Origin: CAIYRG01 sp964446945
GTDB lineage: Bacteria; Pseudomonadota; Alphaproteobacteria; Micropepsales; Micropepsaceae
DNA length: 64,000 bases
Reading direction: 5' to 3'
NCBI GenBank assembly: GCA_964446945.1
Contig: CAYUQO010000011.1
Span: 1-64,000 of the forward strand
Shown: piece by piece, positions 32,049-40,172 of the stretch
Layout: the number at the start of each line of letters is the position of its first letter
Position numbering within the stretch: the first letter of the stretch is position 1
Notes under the pieces: generated by a model
Told to the model about the DNA's origin: nothing
The model's database searches: none
The model's input: the letters and a program-made list of their open reading frames with translations, nothing else
Position numbers and translations under genes: made by a program

Positions 32049-33746
32049 TCAGCGCAAATATGCTTCCGCGGCGTAGCGCCTCATCATCCGATAACTGCTG
32101 AACCGCGTTGCAAGTTTGGCGATGCTCTGCTTCATCATCCATATCCAGCCCGGCCGGTTGCGGTAATAGAGCGGCAGCACCGCCTCTTCGAGCTTCTGGT
32201 AGAGGTCCACGGCGTGCTCAGAGTCTTTGCCCGGATTATCGCCGCCGATAGCCCAACCGGTTACACCCTCGATACAGCCCTCAATCCACCAGCCATCGAG
32301 CACACTGAGGTTCAGGACCCCGTTTATCGCGGCTTTCATGCCACTGGTACCCGAAGCCTCCAGAGGCGGAAGAGGCGTATTGAGCCAGATGTCCGAACCG
32401 GCAACCAGACGGCCGGCCAGGTCGAGATCATAATTTTCAAGAAAAGCCATGGGAATTTTTCCGGCAAGCTGGCGCATACAGGAATGGATATCCTCGATCA
32501 TCCGCTTGCCTTCCTCGTCACGTGGGTGCGCCTTGCCGGCCCATATGACTTGAAACGGGTGCTTCGCCGCAATTCTCGCCAACCGTTCCATATCGGTCAG
32601 GAGCAGTTCAGGCCGTTTGTAGCCTGTCATGCGGCGCGAGAAGCCGATCACCGGTGCGTTCGGATCAAATCCTGTCCCGGTCCTTTCCTTGATACAGGCA
32701 ATCAACCCGGCTTTCGCGTTGCCATGCGCGCTCCAGATTTCGTCGTCGGGCAACCGATCGGCCGCCGCGAGGACATCCGGGTCGTGGCGCCAATGCGGGA
32801 AGTTCGCATCAAAAATCCGCGCGAATGCCGGATCAGCCCAACTTTCCGTATGAACGCCATTGGTTATTGCCCTCACGGAATAGCCCGGAAAAAGCTGGCG
32901 CGTCGTTTCCGCATCGCGGGTGGAAACGCCGTTGACAAAGCCGCTCAAATTCAACGCGAGCTGCGTCATGTTGCAGGCTGCCGAACCTGCATAACGCTTC
33001 AGCTCCTCCAGCTCGATAAAATTTCCGAGCACCGCGCCAAACATTTCATAGGGAAACCGGTCCTGCGCCGCTTCCACCGGTGTGTGGGTTGTGAAGACGC
33101 AGTTTTTCAGCACCGGTTCGCGGACGTAAACCGGCGATCCCGCAGCGGATTGCATGCTCCGGCGGTGACGGCGCAGGAGCTCGAGAGTGAGGAACGCGGC
33201 ATGCCCTTCGTTGAGGTGATAGGTGTGAATGTCGAAGCCAAGCGTCTGCAGAATGCGCGCGCCGCCAATGCCTAAAACCGCCTCCTGGCGCAGGCGATAA
33301 ACCTGGTCGCCGCCGTAAAGTACATTGGTCGTTGCCCTGTCGGCAGGACTGTTTTGCTCCAAATCCGTATCGAGCAGGATCACCGGCAACCGACTGCCCG
33401 AATCGCTGGTCACAACGTACAGCCAGGGCCGGATCCAGACTGGCCGGTTTTCCAGGTCGATTGAGATGATGGCATCGAGCGGTGACGCCCAATCCTTCGG
33501 CTGCCACGGATCGGGATGGTCCACCTGGCGGCCCGCAGCATCGATCTCCTGACGCAGATATCCGTTCCGGCTGGCGAGCGAGACAAAAACCAGCGGCATT
33601 CGCAGATCGGCGCAGGTTTTCGCCGTATCTCCGGCCAACACACCAAGGCCGCCGGAATAGGTGTGGACTTCCGGGCGAAGCGCGATCTCCATGGTGAAAT
33701 ACGCAATATGCGTATCAGCCGTGAACGGATCAATCAGATGCGCCAT
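32049..33746 (-). CDS. glgP: Alpha-glucan (glycogen/maltodextrin) phosphorylase, short type
   Basis: A 565-aa cytoplasmic GT35 enzyme releasing glucose 1-phosphate from alpha-1,4-glucan with phosphate and pyridoxal phosphate. Visible: YFTMEIALRPEVHTYSGGLGVLAGD, HLNEGHAAF, TTHTPVEAAQDRFP, NGVHTESWADP, GFSRRMTGYKRPEL and the PLP-lysine region ASGTSGMKAAINGVLNLS. It is the short form typical of many bacteria and archaea rather than the 800-aa form. GGGGG precedes the ATG. A FixK-type box (33799-33812) has its centre 59.5 nt upstream. It would mobilise stored glucan for fermentation when oxygen is short; no other glg gene lies in the window. Confidence 0.92.
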   Translation of the reverse strand: MAHLIDPFTADTHIAYFTMEIALRPEVHTYSGGLGVLAGDTAKTCADLRMPLVFVSLASRNGYLRQEIDAAGRQVDHPDPWQPKDWASPLDAIISIDLENRPVWIRPWLYVVTSDSGSRLPVILLDTDLEQNSPADRATTNVLYGGDQVYRLRQEAVLGIGGARILQTLGFDIHTYHLNEGHAAFLTLELLRRHRRSMQSAAGSPVYVREPVLKNCVFTTHTPVEAAQDRFPYEMFGAVLGNFIELEELKRYAGSAACNMTQLALNLSGFVNGVSTRDAETTRQLFPGYSVRAITNGVHTESWADPAFARIFDANFPHWRHDPDVLAAADRLPDDEIWSAHGNAKAGLIACIKERTGTGFDPNAPVIGFSRRMTGYKRPELLLTDMERLARIAAKHPFQVIWAGKAHPRDEEGKRMIEDIHSCMRQLAGKIPMAFLENYDLDLAGRLVAGSDIWLNTPLPPLEASGTSGMKAAINGVLNLSVLDGWWIEGCIEGVTGWAIGGDNPGKDSEHAVDLYQKLEEAVLPLYYRNRPGWIWMMKQSIAKLATRFSSYRMMRRYAAEAYLR

Positions 33747-33798
33747 TCAGGTGCCCCCGAACCCAAGCCCACTTTTCTGCTTTCCTGCCCGGGAAACA

Positions 33799-33812
33799 TT
33801 GATCCAGCGCAA
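33799..33812 (-). promoter_or_regulatory. FixK-type box upstream of glgP
   Basis: TTGATCCAGCGCAA matches the relaxed FixK2 pattern TTG(A/C)-N6-(T/G)CAA. Centre 33805.5 is 59.5 nt from the glgP start. Confidence 0.7.
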
Positions 33813-33830
33813 TAGCATTCCGTGGTCAAA

Positions 33831-33844
33831 TTGATTTACGTCAA
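33831..33844 (+). promoter_or_regulatory. FNR/FixK box upstream of cytochrome c gene 33902
   Basis: TTGATTTACGTCAA. Centre 33837.5 is 64.5 nt from ATG 33902; TAGAAT at 33869-33874 fits a -10 element. Confidence 0.8.
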
Positions 33845-33901
33845 TTGCGCCGCGGCAAATCGGACGCATAGAATCCCGGCGAATTTTCGCAGGAGAATAC
33901 C

Positions 33902-34276
33902 ATGCGAGTGAACCGGTTGGCCGGCACGACGGCCGCGCTCTTGGCGTCATTCATTCCGACTGTCGCATATGAGGCGGCGAACCCGGTCCAATCCGCCGCA
34001 GTCGAAAGCGGCCATAAACTCGCGCTCTTTCTCTGCTCAACATGCCACGAAGTCGATCCACACCAGGAATTTCCTCCCGCACTTATCAATCCGGCGCCGA
34101 GTTTCGCCTCGATTGCACATGATGAGAGTTCGACGCGGGTCTCGCTGCGCAAATTCCTGGATACAACCCATGGCGATGTGACGAAGCTGCCGCTGCAGAT
34201 GCCCGATTTGATGATCTCCGACGCGCAGAAGGATGACGCGGTCGCTTACATCTTGAGCCTGCGAAACGCACCGTGA
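33902..34276 (+). CDS. Small exported monohaem cytochrome c
   Basis: A 124-aa cytochrome c. Signal peptide about 1-25, haem motif CSTCH at 45-49, conserved NPAPSFASIA loop, a candidate Met ligand in LPLQMPDLM and helix DDAVAYILSLR. It groups with the cytochromes at 36384 and at the C-terminus of 20842. AGGAG precedes the ATG. It is divergent from glgP, each gene with its own box, and is followed closely by the BON-domain gene, which has another box. Confidence 0.9.
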   Translation: MRVNRLAGTTAALLASFIPTVAYEAANPVQSAAVESGHKLALFLCSTCHEVDPHQEFPPALINPAPSFASIAHDESSTRVSLRKFLDTTHGDVTKLPLQMPDLMISDAQKDDAVAYILSLRNAP

Positions 34277-34288
34277 GCCTGTCGCCGG

Positions 34289-34302
34289 TTGATCTTCGTC
34301 AA
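34289..34302 (+). promoter_or_regulatory. FNR/FixK box upstream of the BON gene
   Basis: TTGATCTTCGTCAA. Centre 34295.5 is 61.5 nt from GTG 34357; TAAAGT at 34324-34329 fits a -10 element. Confidence 0.8.
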
Positions 34303-34356
34303 CACTGGAAAAATTTGGCCGCGTAAAGTTTCTGAATGATCTCCAAGGAGCTTCCC

Positions 34357-35004
34357 GTGAAGGACGAAAATCTTCGGCAGCATGTCATGGATGAACTCAG
34401 ATCCGATCCGGCGGTCGGCGGCGAGAAGATAAGTGTTGCGGTCGTCGACGGCGTCGTATCGCTTTCGGGCCAGGTGAATAGCTACGCCCACAAGGTGGCG
34501 GCCGAACGCGTCGTGCGCCGCCTGACAGATGTCCGGGGGGTTAATGCCGCGATCGCTGTGAAACTGCCGGATACCGCGGCTGTCCCGGATCAAGAAATCG
34601 CCCGCCGTGCCACTACAATCCTCAAATGGAATTCGCTGTCGCCAGCCGATCGCATTCAGGTCTCGGTCAAGGACGGCTGGGTAACGCTGTCCGGCGAAGT
34701 GGATTGGCAATATCAGCGCAGCGCAGCGGAAGATGCCGTTCGATCTTTGTGGGGTGTCATTGCCGTGATCAACAATCTTTCGTCGAAGTCCCGGGTTGAA
34801 GTCCAACACGTCCACAAGAGAATTGAGAATGTGCTCACGCGTTGCGCCGCGGCCAGAGCCGCGCGCATCAATGTCGCCGTTTGCGGTCCGGTCGTCACCA
34901 TCCATGGCCAGGTACACGATCAGGAAGAGCGGACGGCGGTGCACAATGCAATCGAGTTGATTCCGGGTGTGCAGCACGTCGAGGACCGCCTCACCATCGG
35001 CTGA
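34357..35004 (+). CDS. Triple BON-domain protein (GTG start)
   Basis: A 215-aa protein made of three BON domains (about 8-72, 85-148 and 152-214). Each has the alpha-beta pattern and a G-V-V/W-V-S/T-L-S-G signature: VVDGVVSLSGQV, VKDGWVTLSGEV and CGPVVTIHGQV. BON domains bind membranes or phospholipids; without a signal peptide this one resembles cytoplasmic triple-BON stress proteins. I chose GTG 34357: AAGGAG lies 6 nt upstream, and the box at 34289-34302 predicts transcription from 34337, which excludes the ATG at 34336. Confidence 0.88.
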   Translation: MKDENLRQHVMDELRSDPAVGGEKISVAVVDGVVSLSGQVNSYAHKVAAERVVRRLTDVRGVNAAIAVKLPDTAAVPDQEIARRATTILKWNSLSPADRIQVSVKDGWVTLSGEVDWQYQRSAAEDAVRSLWGVIAVINNLSSKSRVEVQHVHKRIENVLTRCAAARAARINVAVCGPVVTIHGQVHDQEERTAVHNAIELIPGVQHVEDRLTIG

Positions 35005-35092
35005 TTATGCAGGATCAAACCTGTCGCGTTATGCCCAGGCTGGGTAAACGATCGCTCGGCCAAGATTTCTCATTTTTAGCATCGGTGCGCCC

Positions 35093-35605
35093 GTGACACT
35101 CTCCGAATTCGCCGCCTTTTCGACCTCGCTTTCCGGCATCGCGGTGACCGGCTCGCTCATTTATCTGGCGCTGCAAACACATCAGGATGCCAAACATTCG
35201 CGCGCGCTCGTCAATCAGGGGCGGCTCGCGCTCATCACCAATCTGAATCTGACGGCGACCGACGCCAACGTCGCAGGCGCCCTGTTGCCATTCTTCGGAA
35301 TTGCGCCGACAGAAGACAACGTCAGGCAGGCACAATTTCGCTACTGGATCACAGCCGCCAATTTCGGTTGGATGGATTCCTTCGCCCAGCACGAACGTGG
35401 CCTGCTGGACGAGGATATTTATGCCGTTTTTCGGAGAAATTTGCTGACCGTCTTTAGCCAACCGCAAGCTCGTGCTGTGTGGGAAAACAACCTGCGCGTT
35501 CCGGGAACGAAGTATGCGGCTTTTGTCGATGGCATCATCGCCAGCGGTTGCTCCGGCAGATTGCCGCCGAAGGACTCATTAAGTTCCGCCGGGGTGGCCG
35601 TCTGA
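35093..35605 (+). CDS. Hypothetical protein with one N-terminal membrane helix
   Basis: A 170-aa protein. The first 27 residues form one hydrophobic helix (LSGIAVTGSLIYLALQ), followed by QDAKHSRALVNQGR and a mostly helical soluble part (WITAANFGWMDSFAQHERGLLDEDIYAVFRR). This layout, LIYLAxQ followed by a coiled-coil, is common in alphaproteobacterial proteins without known function. It starts at GTG 35093 with a weak ribosome site, 88 nt after the BON gene, and has no box of its own. Confidence 0.7.
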   Translation: MTLSEFAAFSTSLSGIAVTGSLIYLALQTHQDAKHSRALVNQGRLALITNLNLTATDANVAGALLPFFGIAPTEDNVRQAQFRYWITAANFGWMDSFAQHERGLLDEDIYAVFRRNLLTVFSQPQARAVWENNLRVPGTKYAAFVDGIIASGCSGRLPPKDSLSSAGVAV

Positions 35606-35735
35606 TCGCGTGTTGCACACGGCACGTTTCGACACGCAATAGCGGTAAAACGGAGCAGGAGAGTGCGCACCCACCCGCGCACAGCTCCGGCGGGCGAGCA
35701 GGTACTGTCGAATACATGAGAACCCGCGGACGGTG

Positions 35736-35749
35736 TTGATTTGCATCAA
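35736..35749 (+). promoter_or_regulatory. FNR/FixK box upstream of the PAS-domain gene
   Basis: TTGATTTGCATCAA, a perfect outer palindrome. Centre 35742.5 is 61.5 nt from ATG 35804; TATTCA at 35772-35777 fits a -10 element. Confidence 0.85.
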
Positions 35750-35803
35750 CATGGATGCCTTACCGCAGTCCTATTCAAGTCAGGCTTCGATGGAGTTCGT
35801 CAT

Positions 35804-36394
35804 ATGAGCGAGCGCAACAGATCTGCCTCCGCATCCCTTGGCGGGCCCGCGCCGCAGAAGTCCGGCATATGGTGGTGCCCCGACCGGGACGAAACAATGC
35901 CGTCAGGTACGGCAGATACGGAAAATGCAAAATCCACGGGCCAGCCATTCGCAATGCCTGAATTTGTCGGCGCGAAATTTGCGGCGGTGCGCGGCTATTG
36001 GCATTCGCTCAAGCGCGGCAATGCGAATATGCCCTTTACGGATGATTTGTTGCCTGCCGCGTTGGGCAAAATGGCCGCCAATTTCGCACTCATGCACGTG
36101 TTCCAGAACCCGCAGGGGTTTCGTTTCGATCTGGTCGGCGCCCATATCGCGCAGGTTTATGGAGGCGAGCTGGGAAACCGGTTTGCCGACGAAGTCGGCC
36201 CCCGTGCCCCGTTCGACTATTTCGTGGCCCAGTGTGCCACCACGATCGAGAGTGCTGGGCCAACTTTATACGATCACCCGCACACGGCCAGGTCGGCGGC
36301 ATATCAGCGCCTGATGTTGCCTTTCTGGGGCGACGGACGCGTCAATGCGATCCTGGCAGTGTTCGACTTCCGTGGAGAATCCGATGCAGTTTAG
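35804..36394 (+). CDS. PAS-domain (PAS_5 type) protein
   Basis: A 196-aa cytoplasmic protein. After a disordered N-terminus of about 50 residues, positions about 60-190 fit the PAS_5 family common in alphaproteobacteria: RGYWHSLKRGNANMPFTDDLLPAALGKM, ALMHVFQNPQGFRFDLVGAHIAQVYGGELGNRF and PFWGDGRVNAILAVFDF. These proteins have no output domain and their ligand is unknown. GGAG lies 8 nt before ATG 35804, and the box is 61.5 nt upstream. The cytochrome gene at 36384 overlaps its end by 11 nt. Confidence 0.8.
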   Translation: MSERNRSASASLGGPAPQKSGIWWCPDRDETMPSGTADTENAKSTGQPFAMPEFVGAKFAAVRGYWHSLKRGNANMPFTDDLLPAALGKMAANFALMHVFQNPQGFRFDLVGAHIAQVYGGELGNRFADEVGPRAPFDYFVAQCATTIESAGPTLYDHPHTARSAAYQRLMLPFWGDGRVNAILAVFDFRGESDAV

Positions 36395-36746
36395 AACTGG
36401 ATTCGCGGCAATTTTTCTCATTGGACCGGCGGTGACGGCCGCTGCCGAACAGCCGGATGCATCGACCATTCGTGCAGGCCATAACCTTGCAACCAGCGTC
36501 TGTTTCGCCTGCCACGTGATATCACCCGATCAACCCATGTCGCCCGTCCTGGGTCCCGGAATTCCCAGTTTCCAGGAGATCGCAAATCGCCCCGGCGTGA
36601 CTGCCGAAGCCCTGGTCCAGAGTATGAAAACGGCAGTCTGGCACGATCGTGCCCTCCCGGCGCAGCGGCTCCCCATGAGTCACCTGTCCGACAAAGAACG
36701 TTCGCAGGTCGCCGACTACATCCTGAGCCTCAAGTACCTGCACTGA
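36384..36746 (+). CDS. Small exported monohaem cytochrome c
   Basis: A 120-aa periplasmic cytochrome c. Signal peptide about 1-22, haem motif CFACH at 40-44, loop PGIPSFQEIANRPGVTAEAL, a candidate Met ligand in QRLPMSHL, and helix QVADYILSLK. Nearest relative in the window is the haem domain of 20842-21840. The ATG at 36384 (GGAGA upstream) overlaps the PAS gene, so both come from the box at 35736. Confidence 0.9.
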   Translation: MQFRTGFAAIFLIGPAVTAAAEQPDASTIRAGHNLATSVCFACHVISPDQPMSPVLGPGIPSFQEIANRPGVTAEALVQSMKTAVWHDRALPAQRLPMSHLSDKERSQVADYILSLKYLH

Positions 36747-36777
36747 TTCAAGTCGCACAATTGCAGAGGCCTTAGCC

Positions 36778-37782
36778 ATGCCACGCGTCAAACAGCACCA
36801 CATTGCAGGGTTGGCCGGAGTCATCGCAGCGGCCGGGCTCATTGCTCTCACGCGCTATGATCGTGACATTCGTCGTGCAAAGCTCGCAGCGATCACCGGG
36901 AGCCATGTAAGCGACACGGATGCGGGTCCGGTGGAATTCGTGGACATCGGCAAAGGCTTCCCACTACTGTCAATTCACGGCGCGGGTGGCGGTTACGATC
37001 AGGGTCTTGCTATCGCCCTCGGCTTTGTCGGTCACGCATTTCGCGTAATCGCGCCTTCGCGTTTCGGGTATCTGCAAACGCCAGTGCCTGACGATACCAG
37101 TGCCGCGGCGCAGGCCGACGCGCATTTTGCGCTTCTGAACAAATTGGGAATTCAGAAGGCGATTGTGGCCGGCACATCAGCAGGGGCGGCATCAGCGATC
37201 GAATTTGCCCTGAGGCATCCGGAAAAAACGGCCGCACTCATCCTGATCGTTCCAGGAACCTACTCACCAACGACGCCGGTCCGGGTTGACGCCAGCCGGA
37301 GCAGCAGATTCGCGCTGTGGCTGGTGAGTCATGGGGCCGATTTCGCCTGGTGGATGCTGGAAAATCTCGCCCCTTCCATCCTGATCCGCTTCGCGGGAGT
37401 ACGGCCCGAGGTATTCGCTGCTTCGACGAAATCCGAGCGGAACCGCATGATGGAGCTGATCCGCGCAATGGAGCCGCTATCACTGCGACTCACCGGCATC
37501 AACATCGACAGCGCGGCCGATCTGCATCCCCTCCCACTGGAGAAGATTACCGCCCCGACCCTGATCATTTCTGCACGCGACGATCTGTTCAATACGCTTC
37601 CTGCCGCTGCATATGCTGCGGAACACATTCCGCATGCGGAGTTGGTTGTATACGACACCGGCGGCCATTTCCTTATGGGGAAAAGCTCCGAGGTTCGCGC
37701 AGTGATCCAGGGTTTTCTTGGCGGACTAAGTCTGACGCCGGGATTGCGGAGGGTTGAAGATTTGACCGTCGACGCGGCCTGA
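36778..37782 (+). CDS. Alpha/beta-hydrolase with N-terminal membrane anchor
   Basis: A 334-aa protein. An uncleaved N-terminal helix (about 8-25, IAGLAGVIAAAGLIALT) precedes an alpha/beta-hydrolase fold: oxyanion region SIHGAGGGYDQG, nucleophile elbow GTSAGA, acid Asp in SARDDLFN and catalytic His in TGGHFLMG. The substrate is unknown; a lipid or ester is likely from the fold. AGAGG precedes the ATG. It follows the cytochrome gene by 31 nt, in the same transcript, and ends at a hairpin shared with the convergent receiver gene. Confidence 0.85.
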   Translation: MPRVKQHHIAGLAGVIAAAGLIALTRYDRDIRRAKLAAITGSHVSDTDAGPVEFVDIGKGFPLLSIHGAGGGYDQGLAIALGFVGHAFRVIAPSRFGYLQTPVPDDTSAAAQADAHFALLNKLGIQKAIVAGTSAGAASAIEFALRHPEKTAALILIVPGTYSPTTPVRVDASRSSRFALWLVSHGADFAWWMLENLAPSILIRFAGVRPEVFAASTKSERNRMMELIRAMEPLSLRLTGINIDSAADLHPLPLEKITAPTLIISARDDLFNTLPAAAYAAEHIPHAELVVYDTGGHFLMGKSSEVRAVIQGFLGGLSLTPGLRRVEDLTVDAA

Positions 37783-37791
37783 TCACCGCCC

Positions 37792-37817
37792 GGGGTCACA
37801 TCCGCGCGTGTGACCCC
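37792..37817. terminator. Bidirectional hairpin between convergent genes
   Basis: A perfect 9-bp stem (GGGGTCACA / TGTGACCCC) with an 8-nt loop, placed 10 nt after the hydrolase stop and covering the end of the receiver gene. Confidence 0.6.
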
Positions 37818-38299
37818 TCGGCGCCGCCTGCATCCGAAGCGATCGCAAGTCCAATTGCTTTCAATAGCGCGTCTTCCGCTATCGGTTTGTCGAACAACGC
37901 AAAAGCCCCGCTTTGCAGCGCGCGTTGCTTCAGCACAGGATCACTACGGCCGGTAATCACGATCGTCGGCAGTTTCGAACCCGCAGCCCGCATCTTCTCC
38001 AGCAGGGCTAGCCCATCCACCTGCGGCATATGCAGGTCGAGCAACAGACAGTCACCGGGCGTGGCGTTCTTCCGCGCGAGAAATTCCATTGCTGAGCCAA
38101 AGTCCTGAACCTCAAAATCACAGGATTCGAGAAGCGCGCGCAACGAATCCCGCACCGCCTCATCGTCATCGACGACGTAGATCGTATGATGATGCTGGTC
38201 GTGCAGATCAGCCTCCTGGAATGGTGTTCCGTTCGATAGCCATTTGCCCCAGTGCGGAAAATAAGGAATAACCCCTAGCCGAGACCAGCGGGACGCCAC
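37796..38299 (-). CDS. Single-domain response regulator (FixJ-type receiver only)
   Basis: A lone CheY-like receiver related to the receiver of FixJ: IYVVDDDEAVRDSLRALLESCDFEVQDFGS, phosphorylation site in LLLDLHMPQVDGL, then TGRSDP and FDKPI. No output domain, so it may compete for FixL phosphate or act through protein contact. The frame opens at GTG 38299, giving 167 residues with about 38 extra N-terminal residues unlike any receiver. No ATG, GTG or TTG lies nearer, but a CTG at 38206 has a perfect AGGAGG 5 nt upstream and would give the normal N-terminus. It is downstream of fixLJ. Confidence 0.82.
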   Translation of the reverse strand: MASRWSRLGVIPYFPHWGKWLSNGTPFQEADLHDQHHHTIYVVDDDEAVRDSLRALLESCDFEVQDFGSAMEFLARKNATPGDCLLLDLHMPQVDGLALLEKMRAAGSKLPTIVITGRSDPVLKQRALQSGAFALFDKPIAEDALLKAIGLAIASDAGGAEGSHARM

Positions 38300-38323
38300 T
38301 TTCCGGGTACTACGTGTTTTCCC

Positions 38324-38950
38324 TTATATGCCTGAATCCACGTCAAATCCGGCGGCAAGCGCCGCGCGTATCAAATCCGACAAGCTGCGCGCCTGCATTT
38401 TGTCCATCACATGCGCGCGGTGAATTTCGACGGTGCGGGGGGAAATCGACAATTCATAGGCAATGACTTTGTTCGGCCGGCCAGCGACGAGGTGTTTCAA
38501 CACATCCCGTTCACGCGGCGTGAGCTCCCCGATCAGGCGTGCTGCCTGCTCGACCGCCTGAATTTCGGAACGGGACTGCTCGGCAGCCGCTTTGGCGCGC
38601 CGCACCGCCGCCAGCAACAATTCCTCGTCAAATGGCTTTTCCAGAAAATCGATGGCGCCGGCCTTCATGGCGCGAACCGCGAGTGCCACATCGCCATGGC
38701 CGGTCACCACAATGACCGGGACGGCAATTTTCCGCTGGTTCAGCTCTTCCTGCAATTGCAGACCGTCCATTCCCGGCATCCGGATGTCGGCGATGAGACA
38801 AAGCGCTTTGCCGATGGCGTCGGACGAAAGAACAGCGGCCGCTGAGTCATGGTCCTGGACGGCGAAACCCGACGATTCCAGCAGTGCGCGCAGGGAATCC
38901 CGCACATCGGCATCGTCGTCGACAACCAAAATCGGTGCGCCTGTCATCAC
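38324..38950 (-). CDS. fixJ: FixJ-family response regulator
   Basis: A 208-aa two-domain regulator. Receiver (about 5-120): ILVVDDDADVRDSLRALLESSGF, phospho-acceptor Asp55 in IADIRMPGMDGL, TGHGDV and KPF. C-terminal LuxR/FixJ HTH (about 140-205): LTPRERDVLKHLVAGRPNKVIAYELSISPRTVEIHRAHVMDKM. Phosphorylated FixJ activates fixK in rhizobia. Its ATG overlaps the fixL stop (ATGA), so the pair is translationally coupled. It can be paired with the FixJ-like site upstream of fixK at 3273-3286. Confidence 0.92.
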   Translation of the reverse strand: MMTGAPILVVDDDADVRDSLRALLESSGFAVQDHDSAAAVLSSDAIGKALCLIADIRMPGMDGLQLQEELNQRKIAVPVIVVTGHGDVALAVRAMKAGAIDFLEKPFDEELLLAAVRRAKAAAEQSRSEIQAVEQAARLIGELTPRERDVLKHLVAGRPNKVIAYELSISPRTVEIHRAHVMDKMQARSLSDLIRAALAAGFDVDSGI

Positions 38951-40062
38951 TCAACCTCGCTCGCGGCGGGCAGCAATATGCGGAATTCAGCGCCGCCCAG
39001 GTCACCCGGCCCCGCCGAGATGCGTCCGCCATGCGCCTCGATAATCGATTGGCAAATCGACAGCCCGATGCCCATTCCCATTTTCTTGGTGCTGACGAAC
39101 GGATGAAACAGCCGACCCGAAACCTCAGGCGCAAGCCCCGGTCCTGAATCGCTGACCGTGATCGTGATCCCCTCCGGCACGAGCGCCGTGGCCAGCTTCA
39201 GTTTGCGCTCTGTAACCGCCTGCATCGCCTCAATGCCATTACGGGCAAGATTGACGATCACCTGCTGCACCTGAACTTTGTCGATCGTCACCGGTGGCAG
39301 ATTGGGTTCGAACGCGACAATGACCTTCACATTCGGATCGGCCGAACTGATGGAGGCGAGCACAAGTGCTTCCTGAATCACGAGATTGATATTGGCCGGT
39401 GCGCGCGAGCTTTCGCGCTTTTCGACAAAATCCCGCAATTGCCGGATGATTTGGCCCGCGCGCGCCGTCTGCGTAACTGCTTTTTCGATCAGCTCCGACG
39501 CACGGATTGCGTGCGGGTCTTTGGTATTCGATAGCGTGCGACGCGCAGCATTAATGTAGTTGAGAATGGCGCTTAAAGGCTGATTCAGCTCATGCGCCAA
39601 AGCCGCCGTCATCTGTCCCATCGCCGACAACCGCGATGCGTGCAGCAATTCGCCTTGCAGATCCTGCACGCGCTGCGCCGTAATCGTGCGGGATGTCAGG
39701 TCGTGAACAATACCGACGAAAATCCGGGCGCCGTTGAGCACGCTTTCGCCCACCGACAAGTACATGGGAAAAGTGGTGCCGTCCTTGCGCCGGCCGACCA
39801 CTTCCCGGCCGATGCCGATGATCTTCTTTCGCCCCGTACTCACGTAATTTTCGAGATAGCCGTCGTGCTCCTCGCGGTAGGGCGACGGCATCAGCATATT
39901 GACATTGCGGCCCAGCACTTCCTCCGGCGCGTAGCCGAACAGCTTCTGGGCCGATGCATTATACAGGCTGACAATCCCGTGGCTGTCGATAACAAGGATG
40001 CCGTCCACCGCCGTGGACAGCAGCGCCTGGAACAGGGAGTCTTCGCGGCCGAGTTCCTCCAT
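38947..40062 (-). CDS. fixL: FixL-type haem-PAS oxygen-sensing histidine kinase
   Basis: A 371-aa soluble kinase. One PAS domain (about 8-125) keeps the haem features of FixL: proximal His66 in EEHDGY, equivalent to His200 of Bradyrhizobium FixL, and Arg86 in IIGIGR, equivalent to Arg220, which contacts bound oxygen; the His20-residue spacing is conserved. The kinase part has the H-box AHELNQPLSAI with His157, then NLARNGIEAM, DSGPG and GMGIGLSI. The membrane segments of rhizobial FixL are missing, as in many other FixL proteins. ATG 40062 follows GGAGG at very short spacing. The box at 40099-40112 is only 43.5 nt away, so its role in fixL transcription is uncertain. Confidence 0.93.
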   Translation of the reverse strand: MEELGREDSLFQALLSTAVDGILVIDSHGIVSLYNASAQKLFGYAPEEVLGRNVNMLMPSPYREEHDGYLENYVSTGRKKIIGIGREVVGRRKDGTTFPMYLSVGESVLNGARIFVGIVHDLTSRTITAQRVQDLQGELLHASRLSAMGQMTAALAHELNQPLSAILNYINAARRTLSNTKDPHAIRASELIEKAVTQTARAGQIIRQLRDFVEKRESSRAPANINLVIQEALVLASISSADPNVKVIVAFEPNLPPVTIDKVQVQQVIVNLARNGIEAMQAVTERKLKLATALVPEGITITVSDSGPGLAPEVSGRLFHPFVSTKKMGMGIGLSICQSIIEAHGGRISAGPGDLGGAEFRILLPAASEVE

Positions 40063-40098
40063 TCCCTCCGTTTAGCTCAGCCGCCATTCATTTTCCAA

Positions 40099-40112
40099 TT
40101 GATCCGGATCAA
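40099..40112. promoter_or_regulatory. FNR/FixK box between fixL and cytochrome c gene
   Basis: TTGATCCGGATCAA, a perfect 14-nt palindrome. Centre 40105.5 is 67.5 nt from ATG 40173 and 43.5 nt from the fixL start. Confidence 0.85.
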
Positions 40113-40172
40113 AAGAAGATGCGGGACGGGACGTTACAGTCGCTTTGTCTCGGATTCGGTTGGAGAGCCATC

